Shown here one piece after another: positions 22,306-34,824 of a DNA stretch of 64,000 bases. Numbering within the stretch: position 1 is the stretch's first letter; each line of letters begins with the position of its first letter. The stretch covers positions 50,208,001 through 50,272,000 of the forward strand of contig LS997565.1 in assembly GCA_000469685.2 (NCBI GenBank), written 5' to 3'. The notes beneath the pieces were generated by a model, which was given only the letters and a program-made list of their open reading frames with translations, did not search any database and had not been told where the DNA came from. Both the position numbers and the translations under genes were made by a program. Source of the DNA: Haemonchus contortus (Eukaryota; Nematoda; Chromadorea; Rhabditida; Trichostrongylidae).

Positions 22306-24481
22306 TTATGGTGAGCGACTGCGGCTTCTGGAACGAGTATATGATTAACAACAATCACTTTCCAAACTCAACCATTTTGCAACAAAAACCAACCGGCTTC
22401 TGTCATCTGGAGAACGTGATCGAGATCCGCCACGTCGTGGGGGAGAGCGACTACGAGAACGCGACCTGAATACGGATTCGCCTCATTACATGCAGCTTCA
22501 GGACAACCAGAGCGATTCTAATCCTCTCGGTACTAGACTCAGAATATAATTATGGACATCAGTCAGTTAATCTATTGTCATAATACTCAGGTAACTTTTC
22601 GCACCCAACAAACCTGTCCCGATGAATTTTTGTACTGAAGTTCACTGTGCTGAGTTTGATGCAAAGTAGACAGTATACTTCTGTACTCTTCGCTATGAGA
22701 CAGTCGATTTCGTGTTCGGATGTGATGCGACGCAGTTACAGTAGAAAGCGACGTTACGACAGGGTACGCGGATGAGGGTGTTTGAAGTGAAGGTGCGATG
22801 ATGCGATGATTATCTTATGATGAAAGAGAGAGAAGGGAAGATTGATGGTAGATGGCGGTAGACCGGTAGGTCAGAAACGCTAAAACATTCAAATTTACTA
22901 TTAAATTTTTGTATTGGACAAAAGCCATCTAGCTTGTTTTATATTACATAAACACGCAATCTCTAACTGGTATTATACTACAGTAACCACGCGATGCCCA
23001 TGATCCTGGTCAAGAAAAAAAAAACGCTCACAAGACCTCCGCATTCCATTACGAATGTTATATCGGGGGTTTTCCTATACACTTGCACCAGATTTAAAGA
23101 TATCAATCTCGGTCACTTCTACTAGCGCACATTCAAACCAGGGCAAATCCCAAGAAGAAAGCAGGATATACAAAATCTTCAACTTGTACAGACGCTCTAA
23201 TAACTAGGGTATTGAGACCACACTTGTTCTAAATACGATCATAATGGATTAATGTTGATAAAATCGCAATTCATGGTCCAGTTCTTTTGACTGCCACCCT
23301 CACGACATTAGGACTCATCTCTCCATCACGTTTTATGCCCCCGAACAACGTCGAATCTGTTCTCACCTGGACCTGCGACCACCATAACCACCATCGCGGC
23401 CACCACCGTAACCACGACCGCCGCCTCCACCACCAGCACCATTACGGCGCTTACCATGAGAAAGCTCAACACGAGCACGTACTCCGCAAATACGACTGAA
23501 AAAGCTGATGTGTAAGGGTTCTTCCCTGAACAAAAGAGGTTCTCGCGCAATACTCACGCTCCATCCAGTGACTTCACTGCATCCTCAGCGTCTCTAGTAT
23601 CTTCAAATTCAACGAAAGCAAAGCCAGGAGGGCGCCGAGCCACCCACACTTTACGAATACGACCGAATCGATGGAATGTATCTTCGATCTGAAATACAGA
23701 CAAAATGTTTATGACATACATAATGACATACAATGTTTTCGAAGAACAGCTGTGAAGTGTTTACACCGCCGAGATTAGTTCCCACCTTCTTTCATTTCGA
23801 CTTTTCACAAACTATGCAATATAATTAGGTTCAGCTCTGAATTCTTCTAGACAATGCAGTTCAATTATCTTGTCCTAGCGCCGAAACAGATACAAATCAA
23901 GAAGAACCATAGTTAGGGGTCGGCGGGGAAGTTGGACATTGAAGGCTAGGTAATGAGCAGGGACGCAAACGCGCAATATAACAGATCAGTGCAAGGAAGA
24001 AGCAAAGTTTCTTCAATTGCTCTTTATATACTTCGACATAGGAAAAGTAGTCATAGGGAAGGCAATTATTTGGGCAATGTGATGTGTCGACATGTGGCGC
24101 TGCGACTGATAGCGCTACCCCCCCCCCCCTATCACCCACCATGAAAGGAACTCAAAACGTCACGCTCAAAGAATCGTTGGGACGTATCAAACTAGTTCAA
24201 TTTCCCAATGCAAGAAACAAATGACTTGATCCTCATTGAGTCCCACCTCCTCCCCCTTTTTATTGATTTCCAATAGCTGCGACTTTAATGACTCTAGAAC
24301 TAGCTCTGCTATTCAGAGACTTCAGTGCTTTCTGTGGGTGACTACCATATCTATCACAAATCTTCCAGCTCTTCTGTGTCATTCCCCTAGAATGAGTAAA
24401 CAATCTCACCTCCTGTGAAGTGGCATCGTGAGGTAGACCACCAATGTACACTTTGGCATCAAGATCACCTCGTCGTGACAT
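22306..24481 (-). CDS. rsp-6: SR-family splicing factor, SRSF3/SRSF7-like, 5 exons
   Basis: Serine/arginine-rich factors bind pre-mRNA in the nucleus and promote splice-site choice. Exons on minus: 24481-24410, 23688-23558, 23495-23367, 22465-22394, 22327-22306; phases agree and give 141 residues. An N-terminal RRM spans about residues 9-80, with RNP2 VYIGGL and RNP1-like GFAFVEF in [21 protein letters not shown] glycine-rich linker follows ([20 protein letters not shown]), then an RS tail with [18 protein letters not shown]. The last exon has only 22 bases and completes the tail as RSRSRSP before TAA. Reading through the 66-base intron instead gives an un-SR-like end ([15 protein letters not shown]), so the spliced form is preferred. 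The protein is somewhat shorter than C. elegans RSP-6 (about 179 aa). The RRM-plus-Gly hinge without a zinc knuckle matches SRSF3 more than SRSF7. Confidence 0.95.
24118..24129 (+). repeat. Homopolymer C tract (12 C)
   Basis: Uninterrupted run of 12 C in an rsp-6 intron. See also 8061-8071, 54201-54210 (G) and 59151-59163. Confidence 0.9.
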
Positions 24482-24500
24482 TATTGCTGTTTAGATATAC

Positions 24501-24510
24501 CTGTAATAGA
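24501..24510 (-). promoter_or_regulatory. Probable SL trans-splice acceptor of rsp-6
   Basis: On minus, TTCTATTACAG ends 19 bases upstream of the rsp-6 ATG, and no coding exon or donor for it is visible upstream. This is the usual layout of a nematode trans-spliced leader acceptor (inference). Confidence 0.5.
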
Positions 24511-25838
24511 ATCATACAATATGCTCCAACAGAAAGAGTTGCAAACAACAATTGGACGAGGGAAAGAGCGACCACACCACTGCCTGGGCAGGGATCGAGT
24601 GAGACGTGGCGTGGGGCCGCGATCGATGCATCGCGACCGTGACGCGGCGGCGTCGCGAGCGACTGACAATGTCGCGGGCGGAGACGCAGATGGAGAGGGT
24701 CCGATTGTGTGTGCTCTTGTACATGCCCCAACATGTCTGGAGGAATCGTTATCAAGTCTCACCATGTGCCTGCTGAGGAGGAGCCTGAGTTGTCCCCATG
24801 GGACGCCGACCACTCGGGGATGTTGCCTTCCCAGATGTGAAAACATCCTTCAATTGTTACAATCCGTTTTTATGGTTCCAGTAGAAGCCAGGTGAGTGCC
24901 GAATGCCAGTGCTCGCATATGGGGTGAATACAATTCGGAAGGGGGATCAGCGCGGCATAAAGCTAAGATTCTCGCTTTGATAAGAATCTCCTTTTAATTT
25001 CTGAGTGACTTATGCTGAGCTACACCATTTGTAAGTCATTCAAATAGTTCTCACATAAATCCAGCCTACAAAGGATTCCGCAGAAAACAACAGATCGAAC
25101 TGATTCCTATCCCCTCCCATCGGTCTATTATAATCCCAGTTAGTTCGATCAGATGTAGGGCGTGATTTGCTGTGGTAGTAGTAATCGATGAAGTACGGTA
25201 CTGGTGTGTTATTTGTAGACACCTCAAAAGAATTTGAAAGCTTTGGCTAACTCGAGCCTCAGTCTTGAACATAAACAATGATGTGTACTAATGCTATGTT
25301 TATTATATTATACATACAAAAAAAGTCACCCATATTTGCACAAAAGTCATACTCGAATCGCTTATGCAATCCGATAACTATACATGCCATATATTTTCAT
25401 TTCAAACAGTTACCATTAAGTTATAATACCATATCAATCGACCCACTGAGATCGATTGAATCAGTGATCAAAAGACTAGAGCTAGCAACCATGAGGTTCT
25501 ATATCGCCACACTCAGCCGGATGGGCTCGAGGTAGACAATCACAGAAGTATACAATGGAACTGCTAAAAAGATGTGAAAAATTGAGAAGTTCAGTGGTAA
25601 GCAATGAGATCCTTGATTTTCACCCCACAAATGAGAGGGAGTGTTTAGAAGTAAGAGAAGGAGAATGAAGCATAAAGGCAGGACATTGACCATTGAGAAC
25701 ATCCCGAATGAGATGCTAAGAATTTGTATCCTGCTAAGAAGATGCTAAGAATGTAAAGTTGTTCACCCACTCTATATTTGCTTGTTTCAGAGAAAAAACT
25801 CGGGCACATTTCTACGGCAAGAAGCGAAGTACAAAAGA
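24511..25838. other. Spacer between disl-2 and rsp-6; GC-rich block
   Basis: 24560-24840 is unusually GC/CpG-rich (for example GTGACGCGGCGGCGTCGCGA) and open on several frames of both strands. No protein family or splice pattern is seen, so it is read as the rsp-6 upstream region. The remainder, 24900-25838, is AT-rich and contains the disl-2 3' UTR. Confidence 0.4.
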
Positions 25839-28800
25839 TTACGAATCTTCCAGTAAAATCGTTCCCAAATCTAGGTTATTCCCTTCCACATTATTAGGCT
25901 CCACTTCACGCCAAAGTTCGACAAGCGTCGGCGACTCTTCCTTCGATTTGGCTTTGATCACAGCATTGAACTTTGTGGAGTTTGGCTCCCCGGTCAATAC
26001 TACGTCAACTATCGTGCACATCTGAATCAGCTGCTCTACTGGACCTGAAAAACATATGTTCGATTGGTATCAACAAGTTTCTGAAAGCACCTCCGAAAAT
26101 AAATTCACCGTCATCCGTCGACCAATAGAGCGTAAGTCGTGCAGAAGCTTCGTCGAACGACGGCTCACGTCTCATATCCAGTGACTGAAACGTTCTTTAT
26201 AAATAATATCTAGAAAAAGACAAATATTAGGTTGAGTCATAAGTCCTCGGACAAAATGGCAATGATAATATTTATCCTACAATTTTTAAACGACAATGAC
26301 GAATCATTTGAAATATGCCCCATTGGCATCGATGGTCTTCTGCCAATGCTTGGGCAGATCGTAGATGTCCTTGCTTTAGAACGCTGGGAGCTGGCCCTTG
26401 AAGAAGTGCACCAGTGCCATTTTGATGTCGTCGCGGGTTTGAAAGTCCTGACCATCCAGATGACGTTGGAGATGGGGAAAAAGGTGGTAATCCGAGGGAT
26501 ACAAGTCTGAGGAACATGGTTGGTGTGGTAAACTTGTCCTGCCGAAATTCGTCAGTTCAATTTTTGTCGTTCTTGCAATGTGAGGGCGAGCGTTGTCGTG
26601 CTGGAAGTAAACTTTGTGCTGCTGTGGACGTGTAGCTTCGGGATTCGCCTTCATATTCCTCAGTTGCGTAATGTAAACGTGTGCGGTCACTGTGCATCCT
26701 TCGTCTAGCAGCTCCCATTATTCGACACCGTGAATGCTCAGCCAGAATCAGAGCATAACCTCCTTGGGGTCTACGTTGGGTTTGGGGGAGTATTTTGCAT
26801 GCGCACCTTGGTCAATCCATTGAGCACGCCGGTAAACGTTAGAGTAGAGGATCGACTTCGCAACCCTGGGGACTAGGCACTCGAGCCACGTGTGGTGCCC
26901 TTGAGCGTGAAGAGAGAAAGTGCCACGTCGTCGCGGCGGTCTATGTCATACTGCTTCAAAGCATGAGGCACCTATCGGCCGAGCTTTCGCACCTTGTCGA
27001 TTGACTCCAATTCACGAAGAACTGTGGACTGACTCCCCAAGGGTGACTGCCAGTTCACGAGTAGTTTGATACGGATCGGCTTCCACCTGGCTCCGCAGCA
27101 CCTTCAAATCCAACTTCATTGAGCCTCCCAGATGGTCTTCATTTTCGACGGAACAGTCGCCCGATGTGAACTTCTGGTGAGACTTGTAAATTGTACACGT
27201 CCTGCTTGTGAACGTCCTTCGTACCTCTTCCGATTGCCGCGGGTTCATGGCCAGATAAAAAAATAAATATGATGGGGTTGCGGATGTGGAGTTGCGACGG
27301 CTTGAAATCATGAGGCATAGTTGCTTGAAAGGAAATAGTTAGGTGCCTTCTCCAGTATGCGTTCAGAAGAGCTTTCTATACTCTATCTGATAATGCCTCG
27401 CACGTTCATTTTCGTCACCTCTTTCAAGAGTTATGATCGCTAGAATTCATCACTATCATTTTGTCCGAGGACTTATGACTCAACCTAATATAAACCCGAA
27501 AATGCAAAAAAAAGAAGATTAGATCAAATAAGTTGAAGAATTACCTTGACATAAATTCGCTTTACTACGCCGTATTTGATCAGAAGAACGTCAAATGCCA
27601 AATCGAGCACATTTACGACTACTCCTTTGGCTTCCATGGGTCCGATTCTCTTGAAAAAAAAGAACTACTGCAAGCGGAAATAAGAAACTGAAGCATCTCT
27701 TCTCAACAAGTAGCACACAACATATGAAAACCATGAATAGAGTAGTAAGTAGTCTTACACTTATAAAAATCATAAGATATTCGATTGGAAAAGGCAGTAA
27801 AAAATTGAGAAAGGCAGGTACCTGCACCAAAACAGCGAAGAACATCTCAGCACTACTTTCCCCAACCTTTTTTGCAATTAGTTTCTTGTCATTACAATGG
27901 TCAGCCTAAAAAGATCGATACACAAAAAGAAATCTTTCGATTCTATTAAAACAAGGGGCTCCACAACATGCCTTATAAAAGGCAAACAGGGCATGAAAGT
28001 TTAACCTACAATTTTTTTCAGCTCCTCCACTGTCCTTTCCGAAGGTTGACAGTAGCCCAGTGAAGCCGCTAGCAATCTATGTACAATTATGTCTGGATAT
28101 CGGCGGATTGGTGATGTGAAATGGGTGTAGCTTAAAATAATAAACAAATAGACAAAAGAATCGAGAAAAGATGGAAATGGGTACTTACTAAGGCACATTC
28201 AAGGCATAATGATGATATTGAGTTGGACTCGAGACTGTGCCGGTGCAGAAGTATCGAGCAAGTTCCATAGCTTTCATTAAAACCGTAGAAAGCACCTTGA
28301 ACATTTCATTTAGAAGCATATGACTTCAACATTCATCTGATCATACAACTGCGCAAATATGAGGCATTAAACGCTCTTTATAAGATCTATATTCCGATAA
28401 TACTTCGTAAAAAAAAGCTCCCATTTGAGTGAATATTCCTTCATTATAGTATCGCATTCAATGTACCTGATTGATTGACTGCGAAAGTCGAGAGTTGGAT
28501 CGGAATGGAGCTAACGCTTGACTAAGCTCTCCTGATGAAGTTCCATCGATTGGAAATCCAATTGTATTGCACAATTTGAGCTAAAAGAGTATGTCTTGAC
28601 CGAAGTCATTGTCTAATCAAAGTGAATTCGAGCACAAAAGCTGGTTCAATTTTCCAGTATTTAACAGCGATCAGATTAATTTCGTGATCATTGCATGAAG
28701 GCGAAATCGATCGGTCACCTCGCCAACTGTCCTTATTCGATTGGTTCATGTTCGCCATTTTCAAGTGCTAACAAACAACACCTCACGTTTATCAGCAATC

Positions 28801-31800
28801 AACTGGCTAGTGATCTCAGGACAATTCGTCGACTTCATTCTTATCCCTTACGAAAAAAGCCGCGAGGTTACCGATCTATCGACCAACAATCAGACCTTTT
28901 ACTACGATCATCATTTCGCTGTTACTACTCTCAATTCATAACTATGCAGTACTCTTCAAGATAACAGTCAAAACACCAACCGCATCCCGAAGAACTTTCT
29001 TCTTCGGTGGAGGATGACATCGTAGAAGCGCTGTTTTTCTAAAGTGCCTCTCGATTTTCCTGGCCACAGCCATATTCGCTAGTAGCATGAACTCTTCCAC
29101 TAGATGGTTGGAATCCTTGGCCTATAATGAAGAGAAAAGTAGAAAAGGAGTGACATGAAATTAGTTTTTTCTTCGGAAGTAAGCTTCCGCAAAATGATGT
29201 TGCAAAGGTCAAGAAACAGCTAATCATAGGTTTAGGAAAATGATTTGATTTGCTTTTTGACATTTATACATTTTGACATGCAGCCCGGCATGACACAGAA
29301 ATTCTCCCGTAATCTAAAAAAGCGACCGCGAAATTTAAGGTTTGAACAGCGTCGACAAAGATGCTTTGCCTTGATATGCTGTTCATGGTAAGCTCGGGAT
29401 TCTTATGAAGCAAATGTAAGAGATGTCAATAATCAAGAAAGAGAGCAGACTTTCACAGAGCTTGAAATCATCATGACCAACTCCCAGATCGAAGATTTTC
29501 CTCATCTCCTCTCGTTTTGCAACACCGGTGCAATTATGAGAACTGGTCTAGGCCCGATATGTATAAGTGTCAAACCTCGTATATAGATACGCCAATGGGT
29601 GATTTGTTGTCATCATCTAAAGCGAATTTCAATTTCGGTTGATTGAGTTGCAGTGAGCCGCTCTCTCTCCTCCTCTGCCTTAGCAGTTTCGCTATGCCAT
29701 TCAACTGCAGCACCTATAAAGATTGTTCAAAAACCTGAGCCAGCCGCAAAAGATGAAGATTTTCAACGGACCTTTTCCTTCAACTGATGGACTGTAACGT
29801 TATCGGATATCTCAGGCATCTCAGTATCTTGAAAGTCCTTATCTGGGTTTTCGATAAAATCCTGAAGAAATCAAGATTAAGAAAAAGGCAAGCGATTACG
29901 TTTCAATTACTCATGACATTCAATACAAGGTAATACCTGCGCATGCTCGTAGGTGAGCTTGACTCGAGACCGTATAATCGTTCGTCCAAACCACTCTTCG
30001 AATATATTGGCTTTATCATCCACCTTCCATATTACGGAGAAAGTCAATCGATCTACACCAGCATTGAGACTGCACAACTCTTCACACAGGAGCCGTGGTA
30101 GCATAGGAATTACCTATGATTAGAAGATGTAACTAGACCAAACAAATCTAATTTGGAACTCGATTCCAACCTGTTGAACAAGATAAACACTGGTTGCTCT
30201 TTGGGAAGCCCACTGATCCAATTCTGTGTTCTCGTCCACAAAGTACGAAACATCAGCAATATGGACCCCAATCTGAAACGCAATCAGACAAAAACGTAAT
30301 GGCCGCCTGAGGTTAAACTCACCTCCCAACCAGGAGTACCACAACCGTCGACATTGTCACAGGGACTTATTGAGAGTGCATCGTCTAAGTCTCGCGCGGT
30401 TTTTGGATCAATAGTGAATATGATTTCGTCTCGTAAATCTCTGCGGTTAGCAAATTCTACCTGTAAAACAACAAAGGAAGAATGTAACTTAAGTTCGGGA
30501 TGGATAGCTCATGTGGATTAAACTAACCTCATCAATTTTCCAACCACCCTCTGGCACAGATGGAAGGCACTCGATAACTGCTTCGGAAAACTCGCTGGTA
30601 TCTATGTCGTTCGTAACAAGTAAACCCTCAGTTTCGGCCTAAAAAAATCGTGAGAACGCCTCGTAGCGCTTCTTTACAAAGGTTCTAAAACGCATTAGAG
30701 CAAGAGTCTGACATGAGCAACAAAAGCTTTAAAAACAGCCTAATTGTACAAAACACACATCAATGTCACCAGCAAGCCCGAGCTCCTTTTCTAAGCTCCC
30801 ACGCGCCATGATTGAATTTTGAGCCCATTCCACGATTCTAGCAAGGAATAAAAACTTGCCAAAGTCCTGAAAAAAGAGACATTAAAGACTTGAAAACCAC
30901 AAACTCCTAAGACACTTATTACCGTATCAGTTTACAAAACCCACCCACCTGTGGTCTTTCGAAAAAATCTTTTGGAAGCTGTGATGCTTCTATCATCATA
31001 CGCGGCAATCTGGAATCTGACGGTGAAAACTTCGCCCATTTTCGTTGCGATCCAAGGGCTAGTTCCAAGCGGCCCATAGCTAGGCGCGAATTTTTTTCTT
31101 CCAGAATCCCAACTACCTTAAATAGAGCGATGTTCCCTCTCAGCTGTGTGATTCCAATAAGTTGAACTAACCTCAGCAGTTTTTTGCAAACAGTCATCAG
31201 GCAAACACCACTCTTCGAGAGGCAAATCAGACAAGATCTTGTACGACCTTTTTTTCACCGATTTCAAATTGAGTTTCTCAGCACTGACCACTGTTAAGGT
31301 CTCACCACTGTCAGCTGCAACCTAAAGTCATTCCGGGAAGATTACTTTGCATCGACATTCTGCAGTGGAAACTGACTTCTATCAAATCAGACGGATCACA
31401 AGATTCCATTTCAGCAGAATCTATACTGGGCTCCGGCATCTCATCGACCTATAAAATTGTAAGCATTCATGCAAGGAACAAGCCACATTAGAGAAGATGA
31501 AAGTTTTTTAATCATAATTGGTAGAGACCACATTATGCCAATATCCTAATTTAATAACAAAATGCTCCCAATAAAAAAAATGTCCAACAAAAAACACGCA
31601 TAATTGGTTTACCTTGCACGATAGCATGACCTACCCGCCATGTCGGCCCGTGTGACCAGGACAGCAAAACGCGCATTCTCTAAACCATGATCTCACCTCA
31701 AACCTTTCACTGTATCTTAATATCGCCCTGACACTTTGGTAATGCATCACAATTATTTCTAGTAATGAAATAAACGCGAAAAAACACGAGAGTTCACAAA

Positions 31801-33884
31801 ATGGTCCTCTTCGAACACTTCAATTTCATCTATATGTTAAGATAGCGATGCACTGAACTAGAATTACTAATAAGGGAAGACTTTCACTTCCAATGCTATA
31901 CCAACTTTAAACTTGAAGGTAGGAATTTCACCTTAACATCAGTGAAGCACTCATCCTTAAGGTCAACATTTGTGTCTGCCGAACCTTCCAAACCGCCAGC
32001 GATTTCGGCTGAAGCGATAAGTTCCTAAAAACATTCCATAACTAAAAGCATTTCAACAACAATTCAAAATAAACACTGAATGGTTGTAATCAGACGATCA
32101 GATTGAAAACTTGACGATCACTATTGGCAAGATCGTGTGCTCCCGATGTTCAAATAAAAAGCAAATGCCACAAATAAAGGTTTTGTTCCGCATAGTGATA
32201 CACTTGTAGTTATCTTTACACTACAGTGCATATGCCATCTACACGGATTGTATACAAATACATATAATGTCGGCAATGCATGTTCTCGAAAACGCATAAC
32301 ACTCGAGCGTAGACCTAACAAAGGAAGCAACCACGTCTTTGTACCTCACCCTCGTTTTATCTTCATTTCGTCTGATATTTGAAGTACATCGCAAGACCAA
32401 AAGAAAGACAACATCGAAAAATTCATTCATAAAATATAACCTTTTCTGATCCTATTGAGGAATTATCCAACGACGATGCTGCTTCAATTATTTCTTCTAC
32501 AACTTCTACGACGGTGTGGAGTTCTTCGCACTGGAAACAATTCAAACATTTTGAGGAAATAAAAGCACTAGAAAGAAAACTTCTCATTTCAACCGCACTA
32601 TTAGCTGGAAAGACTCAAAGTAGTTTTCGCATTGTAACATGTGCTACATAATCAGTGCCTTACAAGGACTTGATAGTTTATAGTGAACATATCTACAGTG
32701 CTCCTTATCAACCAAATGGTTCCCCAAGCAGAAAATTAGAAGTGACATCAAGACAGATAGATTAGATGAACTGAGCACTTATATAACTTCCCACCGCCAC
32801 ATTTCCCTTTCAATAAACGACGCAGAAGAGACTATTTAGGGTGACTAGATAAAGGACGGATCACTCTTCTTCACTTCGTTATTTAAACCACAGTAAGCAA
32901 TCTCAGAACAAACCTCATCAGCAGAAGGTCCCGGCCTCTTTTTAGGGTTATCCTTCTTCCAGCTTTTGTAAGCATCCTCATTCACCTGAAAAACGTAAAA
33001 TTGGCAATGGAGAGCAAATAAAAGTAGTAACAGTATGACACTGTTTGAAATGAAAATAGTTCAGCACAAAACTCACGACCCAGTTGCAACGCGGTTTTAT
33101 GCGGAGAGCCACAATATCACTGTGCAAAGCTCGATTTCGATCAGACATGCCCAGCACAGCGATGTCCGGAAACTCGCTGCCACTTGGATTGTCGATGAAT
33201 GCCTCTTCAAAATTCCTTTGATTTATCCGAATTTGGCCCTGAAATTTCACAGCTGAAGAAGAAACATTGAAAATTTATGGAAAAGGCATAACAGCAGCAC
33301 AGAAGAAGCAATATTACAGAACAGGTATGCTGCTAACCTTGAAAAGGGTTCCATCCACTAAACCTGCTTGTATTTCATCGTCATTCATATATTGTTTGAA
33401 AAACGTCTTGCCTCCAGAGCGAGCTGTTGTGCTTTGCTTCTGATTCGAGGTCCTTAAGAAGAATTTAGTAACCCTGTTTACAATTCTAATAGAAACAACG
33501 ATACCCATTTCTTCTCTGCGGATGCTGTTGTTGCTCTTTTCTCAGAGGTGCACAGTTCTGTGAATTACTCTGAACTTTCTGCACCGGTTCCTCTCTAACT
33601 GAGTTTGAATTCGCCTGTTTCCCTTCTTCAGAATGACTCTTTGTAAATCCAACGTTACGCTTTCCACAATCAGGATGGAACTTCTTTTTGAAAACATTAT
33701 TTTTCTTCGGTGCTCCAGTTTGTGGCGCATGACATCTGGTGGACTTGAATCCTACATCACCTTTCTCGGACGTCGCATCCCCAGTACTAGTCCTTTCCGA
33801 ACGCCGTCGGTGTTTACGAACTTCTTTTGGGGCAACATCACCAGCGTCCTCAGAACACAGTACTTCCACTTCTGGGGTCGCCAT
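25839..33884 (-). CDS. disl-2: DIS3L2-type 3'-5' exoribonuclease, 24 exons
   Basis: RNase II/RNB-family exonuclease that, by family knowledge, degrades oligouridylated RNAs in the cytoplasm independently of the exosome. Exons on minus include 33884-33505, 33452-33338, 33238-33077, 32985-32914, about 32530-32442, 32024-31932, 31448-31377, 31321-31172, 31116-30949, 30866-30759, 30638-30528, 30460-30323, 30272-30171, 30113-29937, 29861-29772, 29713-29576, 29121-28981, 28580-28467, 28295-28189, 28130-28010, 27905-27822, 27649-27545, 26184-26109, 26044-25839; about 1040 residues. The N-terminus is low-complexity and lacks a PIN domain, which argues against DIS3. Cold-shock region: [28 protein letters not shown]. 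The RNB catalytic acid cluster is intact in [16 protein letters not shown], followed by [14 protein letters not shown] and [14 protein letters not shown] [31 protein letters not shown] is the second RNB signature. An S1-like end follows. The exon at about 32442-32530 is the least certain boundary; as read it is one base short of phase. Start: ATG just after an acceptor at 33894. Confidence 0.95.
26227..27488 (-). mobile_element. mariner (DD34D) transposon, decayed, in disl-2 intron
   Basis: Terminal inverted repeats of about 32 bp begin TTAGGTTGAGTCATAAGTCC at 26227 and end with the exact inverse at 27488. A TA duplication flanks both ends (26225-26226, 27489-27490). Total 1262 bp, full size for mariner. 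The transposase lies on minus: an N-terminal helix-turn-helix-like part (27311-27012, with [20 protein letters not shown]) and a catalytic part (26690-26376) with HDNARPH and YPSDYHLF. Exactly 34 residues separate the two aspartates. Internal stops and frameshifts between these parts (about 26700-27010) make it inactive. It lies in the intron 27544-26185 and reads in the same direction as its host gene. Full-length near-identical TIRs suggest insertion long after gene origin. Such elements are common in strongylid genomes. Confidence 0.95.
26376..27311 (-). pseudogene. mariner transposase pseudogene
   Basis: Transposase remnant of the element at 26227-27488. Readable blocks are [38 protein letters not shown] and [20 protein letters not shown]. 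The region around 26700-26780, expected to carry the first catalytic aspartate neighbourhood, contains two in-frame stop codons around WLSIHGVE, so no functional protein can be made. Confidence 0.9.
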
Positions 33885-33893
33885 TCAAGCTAC

Positions 33894-33904
33894 CTGAAAA
33901 GGAA
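33894..33904 (-). promoter_or_regulatory. Probable SL trans-splice acceptor of disl-2
   Basis: On minus, CTTTTCCTTTTCAG ends nine bases before the disl-2 ATG with no visible upstream coding exon, consistent with spliced-leader addition. Confidence 0.55.
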
Positions 33905-34800
33905 AAGAGTTGTTTCCATCTTTATGAAATATAAGAAGTGCTCTGGGTGTTCATTGCTTCTACTATATTTTTGAGCTCTAGGTTAAGATGAGTAATTAAG
34001 AAAACTAGTAGAATCCAAAGGCTCCATTTAAGAACTTTCAAGAAGGAACATAAAAGGCGAGCAGCTTGACGAAGAAGAGAAAGCTAACGGCAGAATAAGG
34101 ACAGTATGGCGACAGAGGCGTCCAGATTTCGAAAGGTGATGCGGATTTCAAATCGACACCTGCGTTACACCGTTGTATTGAGCAGGCACATACCTTGTAC
34201 GCAGTACGGACGTAGTCGACAATTGGGAGCATGAAGGCAGGGAAATCAGCTCCCACTTGCTCTGCATCGCATACGTTGTGAATATGGCGGCACGATGCAA
34301 AAATGTCTATGACATTCCCTTAAAGGTCCTATTGGCGCCAATTGTCTTTATCTGGAAGCGGTACGTGACCCACAACCAAACTTTCCGATCACCCACGTGG
34401 GGTTTTTGCGTCAACTCGGGGGATACCATCAGGTTCACAAGTGAACGAAAGGAAATTTGAATGTTGGTGTTACTGCTATGACTGAAGCAGTTGGCAAAGT
34501 CAATCAAAATGGGAATTTTTTTTGCAAGATCTACATTCAGTTTTGTAGATCAGGTCGAGAGCCTTGATCTCCGTCCCTTTATCGATATTCCGTTTCCCTT
34601 CTTTTTTGATAATTAGCCAATACTATGTTTTCATCGTATCCAATGAATTCTAGATTCGTGTTCTGGAAAGAAAACTAAGCCTCTGTTTCAAAAGATTGAT
34701 GAAACTTAACTTCATTGAGTTGTGCCCCTCTTTAACAAGATAGTTTAAAAATTATGTCGTAAATCATTACGAGGATTCGTCTTTTTTTGTAATGCATAGT
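33905..34800. other. Divergent intergenic region, disl-2 / impt-1
   Basis: About 0.9 kb between two divergently transcribed genes; presumably holds both promoters. No gene, conserved box or repeat was recognised. Confidence 0.4.
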
Positions 34801-34808
34801 ACTTTCAG
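34801..34808 (+). promoter_or_regulatory. Probable SL trans-splice acceptor of impt-1
   Basis: ACTTTCAG ends 16 bases before the ATG at 34825. An earlier in-frame ATG at 34792 would be removed by this trans-splicing, which supports the downstream start. Confidence 0.55.
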
Positions 34809-34824
34809 ACGCTTTCTCCCCTTT

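Noticed and set aside
22345..22393. Alternative rsp-6 C-terminus by read-through
   Set aside because: It gives a hydrophobic un-SR-like end, while a 66-base intron with good sites leads to RSRSRSP; kept only as a possible retained-intron isoform.
24465..24895. Overlapping GC-rich frames of 70-124 codons
   Set aside because: Open on several frames of both strands because of low stop-codon density in GC-rich DNA; no splice continuity with rsp-6.
28695..28964. 89-codon plus-strand frame inside disl-2
   Set aside because: Lies wholly in an intron between two well-aligned RNB exons; no domain or splice support.
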